46,380 nucleotides of DNA from Kiritimatiellia bacterium (GTDB lineage: Bacteria > Verrucomicrobiota > Kiritimatiellia > CAIQIC01 > JAGNIJ01): the NCBI GenBank assembly GCA_018001225.1, contig JAGNIJ010000037.1:1-46380 (forward strand). The letters are read 5' to 3'. The notes below the pieces were generated by a model. That model saw only the letters and a list, made by a program, of their open reading frames with translations. It had not been told where the DNA came from and searched no databases. The translations under genes were made by a program, and so were the position numbers. This document shows, in pieces, positions 42,290 to 46,380 of the stretch (position 1 is the first letter of the stretch; the number at the start of each line of letters is the position of its first letter).

Positions 42290-43963
42290 ATGGAAAGCCT
42301 GAAATCGCTCGACGGCTACCGGGGCCCCAAAGGCCCGGTGGTCCTCATGATCATGGACGGCATCGGCATCGGCCGATACGAAGAAGGCGACTTCGTCCGG
42401 GCGGCCTCTACGCCGCACATGGACTGGCTCCGCGCCCACGCGGTGTTCACCCGGCTCAAGGCCCACGGCGTGGCGGTCGGCATGCCCAGCGACGAGGACA
42501 TGGGCAACAGCGAGATCGGGCACAACGCCATCGGCTGCGGCCGGGTGTTCGACCAGGGCGCCAGCCTCGTCAACAAGGCCATCGAGAGCCGCGCGCTATT
42601 CGATGGCGCGGCCTGGAAGGAACTCGTCGCCCGCTGCGTCGAACGGTCATCCGCGCTGCATTTCCTCGGCCTCTTCTCCGACGGCAACGTGCACAGCCAC
42701 ATCAACCATCTCGAGGCCATGCTGCGCGAGGCCAGGGCCGCCGGCGTGAAAACGGCGCGCGTCCACCTCCTGCTCGACGGGCGCGACGTGCCGCCCCAGT
42801 CCGCGCTGGTGTACGTCGACCGGCTGGAGGCCTTCCTGAAGGAACTCAACACCGACGGGACCGTGGATTTCGCCATCGCCTCCGGCGGCGGCCGCATGAA
42901 GATCACGATGGACCGTTACGAGGCGGACTGGGACATGGTCAAGCGAGGCTGGGACATACACGTCCGCGGCGAGGGCCCGGCCTTCCCGTCGGCGCGCGCG
43001 GCGATCGAGGCCGCCCGCGCGGAGAACCCGGCCATCATTGACCAGGACCTTCCTCCCTTCGTGATCACCCGGGACGGGCAGCCGGTCGGCCCGGTCCGCG
43101 ACGGCGACAGCGTGATCTTCTTCAACTTCCGCGGCGACCGGGCCATCGAGATCAGCCGGGCCTTCGAGGAGAACTCCTTCGTCCGGTTCGACCGCTCCCC
43201 GCGGCCGGACGTGCTGTACGCCGGGATGATGCAGTACGACGGCGACACGGGCATCCCGCATCGGTTCCTCGTCCCGCCGCCGGGCATCGACCGGACGATG
43301 GGCGAATACCTCGCCGTCACCGGGGTCCGGCAGCTCGCCATCAGCGAGACGCAGAAGTTCGGGCACGTGACCTACTTCTTCAACGGCAACCGGTCCGGCC
43401 AGTTCGACGACAAACTGGAAACCTACGTCGAGGTGCCTTCCGACCGCGTCCCGTTCGAGGAGCGGCCGTGGATGAAAGCGGCGGAGATCACGGACAAGGT
43501 GATCGAGGCCATCGAGCGGAAGCGCAACAAGTACCGCTTCATCCGGTTGAACTACGCCAACGGCGACATGGTGGGCCACACCGGCGTAACGCAGGCCGTG
43601 CGGATCGCCGTCGAAACCGTGGACCTGGGCCTGGGCCGGGTCATGCGGGCCGTGGAGAGGGCCGGCGGGATTCTCATCGCCACGGCCGACCACGGCAACG
43701 CGGACGACATGTACGAGCACGACAAGAAGACCGGCGCGGTGGTCATGGATCCGCGCACCGGCCAGCCGAAGCAGCGCACGGCCCACTCGCTCAACCCGGT
43801 TCCCTGCTACATCTACGATCCGTCGGGCGCGTCATGCGTCCGGTTGTCCGCGGCGGCGCAGGCCGGCGGGCTCGGCATCAGCAGCCTGGCCGCGACGTGC
43901 CTGAAGCTGCTGGGCTACGAACCGCCGCAGGATTACACGCCTTCGATCGTGGACGCGGGCTGA
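42290..43963 (+). CDS. gpmI: 2,3-bisphosphoglycerate-independent phosphoglycerate mutase
   Basis: GpmI (557 residues) interconverts 3- and 2-phosphoglycerate through a phosphoserine and two Mn ions; it is part of glycolysis and gluconeogenesis. The first metal site and nucleophile region are VLMIMDGIGIG (about 18-28) and MGNSEIGHNAIGCGR (phosphoserine region about 73-77). The phosphatase and phosphotransferase domains have LLLDGRDVPP, FFNFRGDRA, HVTYFFNGN, NGDMVGHTG and ATADHGNADDM. The length is at the upper end of the family. The ATG at 42290 has GGAGAA upstream. It has its own promoter and is divergent from the polyprenyl synthetase. The stop is TGA. Confidence 0.96.
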   Translation: MESLKSLDGYRGPKGPVVLMIMDGIGIGRYEEGDFVRAASTPHMDWLRAHAVFTRLKAHGVAVGMPSDEDMGNSEIGHNAIGCGRVFDQGASLVNKAIESRALFDGAAWKELVARCVERSSALHFLGLFSDGNVHSHINHLEAMLREARAAGVKTARVHLLLDGRDVPPQSALVYVDRLEAFLKELNTDGTVDFAIASGGGRMKITMDRYEADWDMVKRGWDIHVRGEGPAFPSARAAIEAARAENPAIIDQDLPPFVITRDGQPVGPVRDGDSVIFFNFRGDRAIEISRAFEENSFVRFDRSPRPDVLYAGMMQYDGDTGIPHRFLVPPPGIDRTMGEYLAVTGVRQLAISETQKFGHVTYFFNGNRSGQFDDKLETYVEVPSDRVPFEERPWMKAAEITDKVIEAIERKRNKYRFIRLNYANGDMVGHTGVTQAVRIAVETVDLGLGRVMRAVERAGGILIATADHGNADDMYEHDKKTGAVVMDPRTGQPKQRTAHSLNPVPCYIYDPSGASCVRLSAAAQAGGLGISSLAATCLKLLGYEPPQDYTPSIVDAG

Positions 43964-44005
43964 ACGCCGGCGTCACCGAAGCCGGCTGCGGCGCCGGGAG
44001 CGCGT

Positions 44006-44542
44006 TCATTTCGCGGCGGACAGGCCATAGATGCCCTTGCGCTGGGCCTTCGCTTCCGCGTTGACCTGGGCATAGCGCTCCTTGCGGGGATGCGGCTCCG
44101 GTCGCGGGTACACCAGCCCGTTGCGTATCAGCATCTCGCAGATATCCTTGCCGCCGACCTCGATGTAGGCCAGCACGCGGCCGAAGGAATCGTATTCCAC
44201 CTTGCCCCGGGGGAACACGATCTTCACGTCCTTCCCGGTCAGCATGATGTCCATCTGGCGGATAACGACCTGGCTGATCTGGAGCAGGGCCGCGGGCTTG
44301 ATCTTCAGCATCTCGGCCTGTTCCCGGAGCTTCTTGTTCTCCTTTTTCTCGGGCGCGTCGATGCCGGCCATGCGCACCTTGTTGGTGCCGTACAGCCAGT
44401 GAATGACGATGGTATCCGTGTCCACCACCCGCAGGCAGCGCGCCGGCATGGCCGACGACCCAGAGGCTTCCCAACGGCGGACGAGGTACCCGGCGGCAAA
44501 GCCGATGCCGAGGCAAAGCAGGCAGAGGATGATGGTGATCAC
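44006..44542 (-). CDS. Membrane-anchored staphylococcal-nuclease-like protein
   Basis: This 178-residue SNc-fold protein has an N-terminal helix (residues 1-20: MITIILCLLCLGIGFAAGYL) and a nuclease domain. VVDTDTIVIHWLYGTNKVRMAGIDAPE (in pieces: VVDTDT, VRMAGIDAPE) has the metal Asp and Glu, and YDSFGRVLAYI carries the catalytic Arg. The end is ICEMLIRNGLVYP. It probably degrades nucleic acid at the outer face of the membrane. The open frame extends upstream into the tRNA-Thr fragment (GTG at 44623, encoding GPRFESGSWLQK), which is an artefact, so a GTG at 44542 with GGAGAA 13 bases before it is preferred. A TTG at 44572 is an alternative. The stop is TGA. Confidence 0.78.
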   Translation of the reverse strand: MITIILCLLCLGIGFAAGYLVRRWEASGSSAMPARCLRVVDTDTIVIHWLYGTNKVRMAGIDAPEKKENKKLREQAEMLKIKPAALLQISQVVIRQMDIMLTGKDVKIVFPRGKVEYDSFGRVLAYIEVGGKDICEMLIRNGLVYPRPEPHPRKERYAQVNAEAKAQRKGIYGLSAAK

Positions 44543-44588
44543 CGCGCCGCCGGTTCTCCGGACAGGACTCAAGGCCGCGCCGCCCTTC

Positions 44589-44636
44589 TGGAGCCAGCTC
44601 CCGGATTCGAACCGGGGGCCCACCGATTACCAATCA
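44589..44636 (-). other. 3' fragment of tRNA-Thr(GGU), probable integration (att) site
   Basis: On the minus strand the fragment starts inside the anticodon arm with GATTGGTAATCGGT, which carries the GGU anticodon. It continues through variable and T arms (CCGGG-loop-CCGGG with TTCGAAT) to the acceptor strand AGCTGGC, a discriminator T and an encoded CCA (44589-44591). The 5' half (acceptor GCCAGCT, D arm) is missing. Upstream bases TTTGA replace the paired stem strand. Such a 3' piece is what tyrosine recombinases leave at the far end of an element integrated in a tRNA gene. By orientation the element would lie to the right (coordinates above 44636) with the intact gene beyond the window. 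Confidence 0.75.
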
Positions 44637-44744
44637 AAGGATGGAGCACTGTTTTCAATATCTTCTGCTTTAATGTCCCTGACAAGTTCCTAGCCTATTC
44701 GTCATCCTGCCATATATAAGTACTCAAAAGAATCGAGTGACGCG

Positions 44745-45286
44745 ATGACAAAACGGCTTCGCCGCAGGCCCCTCTGCCGCCGAGGCCATGTGTGGCGGCT
44801 GAAACATATCCCGATCCTGGAAACAGAGAACAAGGCCGAGGCAGAATCGAAGCGCTTCGAAATCGGCTACCCGGTGTTGCGGGCCCAGGAAGCGGATGCC
44901 ATGGCCGTACGGGCGGGACGCCTGGCTGCAGTTTAAAAAAAAGAGCAGGAGAAGCGCGATCCGGCGTTGAAGAGAACCGACACGCCGCCTGCGCATGCAA
45001 ACGCGACCGCCCGCCCGGATTCTGGCGAGCGCACGCTGGCCGGTGGCGAAGCCTCCTGGAAAAAAGTCCGCGCGCGGATGAAGACCACGCACCCCGATGT
45101 AGCGGCCAGGAGGGAGATCAACGAGGAAATCACCCCTTCTTGCGCCAAATCCCTGGCGGCAACCGGGGTTGCCGTCCTTCTTGCGCGTCGTGCATCGCGG
45201 AAACGTGGGCCTCCATGGCCACCCGGCACCAAACGCGGGAAGGGGGCCGATCGATGGGGCAAAGAGGTCCAACGCATCTGCAGTTC
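44745..45286 (+). pseudogene. Possible degraded ORF in the island's left end
   Basis: A frame opens with ATG at 44745 (MTKRLRRRPLCRRGHVWRL), stops at TAA (44934-44936) just before an A8 run, and continues in the same frame with KKEQEKRDPALKRTDTPP through KKVRARMKTTHPDVAARRE and onward until it runs antisense into the kinase gene. Both parts are basic and Lys/Arg/Glu-rich with fair third-position GC. I recognise no family. It may be a decayed island gene or noise. No better gene is seen in the 44637-45286 stretch, which begins with about 100 AT-rich bases next to the tRNA fragment. Confidence 0.25.
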
Positions 45287-46033
45287 TTATCCACTGCAGA
45301 TCGGCAATCGAAGGGTGACGGTGGTGCCGAATCCTGTTCGGTGGGTCCATTCCAGGCAGCCGCCGTGTTCCCGCACAATGCGCTGCACGATGCCCATCCC
45401 CAGGCCACTCCCTTCTGCATTGCCGCAGGTAAAGGACGGTTCAAGGGCGCGTGGCGGTACTTCAGCGTCCATCCCGCGCCCGCTGTCCATGACGCGCACC
45501 ACGGCCAGTTCCTGGTCCCGCTTCAGGTGGATGGTCACTTCGCCCGCGCGGCCCATGTAGGCATCCACCGCATTGATCAGAAGATTCTGCAGCGCTCGCG
45601 CCAACTCGAGCCGGTCGCCTTGTACATGCACATCCTTCGGTTCCAGGACGACCCATACATCCACACCCTTGTATTTGGCCCAGGACGAGACAACCTCCGA
45701 CAGCTCCTGGAGAATCTGGGTCAGGGAAAGCCGCTCCCGGACTTTACACTTCTTTGGCGCCCGGAGGTTCAAGGACCCCGTCTTCTCCGTACAGCTTGGC
45801 AGGCTTTGCTCCACAGCGCGCAGGTTCTCGTTAATTTCCGGCTCGCGGGTCTCGGACACCACCCCCTGCCCGTTTAATGGGCGCCCCAGGACACAAAGGA
45901 ATCCCCTGGCCATGGTCAGCGAGTCGCGCAGGTCGTGCGGCCACTCGGCCCTTTGCCGCGAAGTATCCGAAGACGGCCCCGGCATACCCCTCTTCTGTCC
46001 GCCTGCGTCCGCGTGTGGTCCGGTTGTGTTCAT
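45287..46033 (-). CDS. Short cytosolic histidine kinase (HATPase)
   Basis: This 248-residue protein has a degenerate HisKA-like H-box (EWPHDLRDSLTMARGFL, His33). A complete HATPase_c domain (about 140-245) follows: N box NLLINAVDAY, G1 DSGRGM, F region SF and G2 GSGLGMGI, ending TTVTLRLPICSG. There is no membrane helix, PAS or receiver domain before the H-box, so the sensor must be another protein or the N-terminus is lost. No response regulator is adjacent. Its ATG (46033) overlaps the stop of the preceding ORF (ATGA), implying coupling. Third-position GC is lower than in core genes here. It lies inside the putative island. Confidence 0.82.
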   Translation of the reverse strand: MNTTGPHADAGGQKRGMPGPSSDTSRQRAEWPHDLRDSLTMARGFLCVLGRPLNGQGVVSETREPEINENLRAVEQSLPSCTEKTGSLNLRAPKKCKVRERLSLTQILQELSEVVSSWAKYKGVDVWVVLEPKDVHVQGDRLELARALQNLLINAVDAYMGRAGEVTIHLKRDQELAVVRVMDSGRGMDAEVPPRALEPSFTCGNAEGSGLGMGIVQRIVREHGGCLEWTHRTGFGTTVTLRLPICSG

Positions 46034-46236
46034 AGTGCGTGTTTCTTTCCGCCCCGGATGGCGGCCGGGACGCTCCAGGGGGGATTGAAAAACCGCGGGG
46101 TGATATCCAGGAACACCGGCTCACGCTGTTCTTCCGGCGGGACGGCCCCGCCGCCACCAGGTTCACCGCGTACGGCGGCCCCTTCTCCGCCCATCCCGCG
46201 AACAACACCCCGATCCAGACCCGGGCATTCCGCCAC
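46030..46236 (-). pseudogene. Possible frameshifted gene remnant upstream of the kinase
   Basis: A 68-codon frame from GTG (46236) to a TGA overlapping the kinase ATG ends with EPVFLDITPRFFNPPWSVPA. Its first half reads poorly, while the neighbouring frame there reads like protein (ARVWIGVLFAGWAEKGPPYA, then VNLVAAG). This suggests one reading frame shifted near 46140. I recognise no family. The overlap with the kinase start argues that the downstream part was translated. Confidence 0.35.
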
Positions 46237-46242
46237 GCCCTC

Positions 46243-46380
46243 TCATCCCGCCGCGCCCCTTCGGAAGAAACGCCGCCCCACCAGCGCGGCCAACACCAGC
46301 ACCCCCGTGCCCGGCTCTGGAATAGCGCTGTCCGGCGGGTCCGGCGGATTATCGTTGTTATGCCGGAAGTTATCCAGCGC
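46243..46380 (-). CDS. C-terminus of a PEP-CTERM exported protein (partial)
   Basis: Only the last 45 codons are in the window. They end SAIPEPGTGVLVLAALVG then RRFFRRGAAG and stop (TGA, 46243-46245). This is the complete PEP-CTERM signal: Pro-Glu-Pro, a hydrophobic helix and an Arg-rich end. PEP-CTERM proteins are exported and cut by an exosortase, usually in bacteria that make extracellular polysaccharide or biofilm. No exosortase is in the window. Upstream residues (FRHNNDNPPDPPDS) are a low-complexity spacer. The body of the protein lies beyond the window edge. Confidence 0.85.
   Translation of the reverse strand, partial: ALDNFRHNNDNPPDPPDSAIPEPGTGVLVLAALVGRRFFRRGAAG

Noticed and set aside
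44006..44623. Nuclease gene starting at the GTG at 44623
   Set aside because: The first 12 codons are the tRNA-Thr 3' end read as protein; the membrane helix begins at residue 29 of that frame.
44589..44665. Complete tRNA gene on the minus strand
   Set aside because: No D arm and no GCCAGCT 5' acceptor strand exists upstream; only the 3' half is present.
44926..44950. Programmed frameshift at the A8 run
   Set aside because: The TAA precedes the run and both flanking ORF halves are already in the same frame, so a frameshift would not restore the reading frame.
44724..45350. 209-codon minus-strand frame in the gap before the kinase gene's 3' side
   Set aside because: It overlaps the kinase end, lacks a ribosome site and reads as low-quality protein; the plus-strand frame with an internal TAA is slightly more protein-like but also uncertain.

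Overview
The window is GC-rich bacterial chromosome, most likely from an uncultured Gram-negative member of the PVC superphylum (Kiritimatiellota, Lentisphaerota or Verrucomicrobiota). This is inferred from several traits together: a PEP-CTERM sorting tail, an outer-membrane beta-barrel, very large secreted RHS, beta-helix and FN3 proteins, YWRVDEV-type motifs common in PVC exoproteins, and long palindromic intergenic elements. There is no rRNA, no CRISPR array and no complete tRNA.

Left part (1-14.5 kb, all minus strand). A small symporter accessory protein precedes two tandem paralogous sodium/solute symporters, then a secreted Lys-rich protein cut by an in-frame TAG. Next is a likely operon: a TPR lipid/secreted-type protein, an archaemetzincin homologue that has lost its catalytic residues, serS and tilS. 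A phosphoribosyltransferase, also broken by an in-frame TAG, is translationally coupled to an HAD phosphatase. polX lies between two long palindromes built on a 7-nt period. rtcB with archease forms an RNA ligation pair, and an outer-membrane barrel protein follows.

Middle (14.7-33 kb). glgP leads into a surface/secreted cluster: a duplicated beta-helix protein with about 14 copies of a new-looking Cys/Phe-Gly repeat, a 1943-residue RHS protein with a repetitive non-toxin tail, a small YD-repeat plus calcium-repeat protein, and a CAP-FN3 protein. A PLP aminotransferase and a transketolase-family enzyme are divergently transcribed.

Right part (33-46.4 kb). A metal-efflux permease and CsoR-family repressor share a textbook operator. 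They are followed by a CsgG/PEGA protein, a second TPR paralogue, comM, a beta-propeller protein, an unknown membrane protein, a polyprenyl synthetase, gpmI and a nuclease. At 44.6 kb a 3' fragment of tRNA-Thr(GGU) marks the probable left end of an integrated island. Coding density and codon bias change beyond it (degraded ORFs, a short histidine kinase, a PEP-CTERM protein).

Two signals cut across the window. Four genes (phosphoribosyltransferase, polX, permease, polyprenyl synthetase) have promoters whose -10 box lies exactly 6 nt before the start codon, predicting leaderless mRNAs. Two of these promoters sit 8 nt from the edge of a heptad-periodic palindrome.
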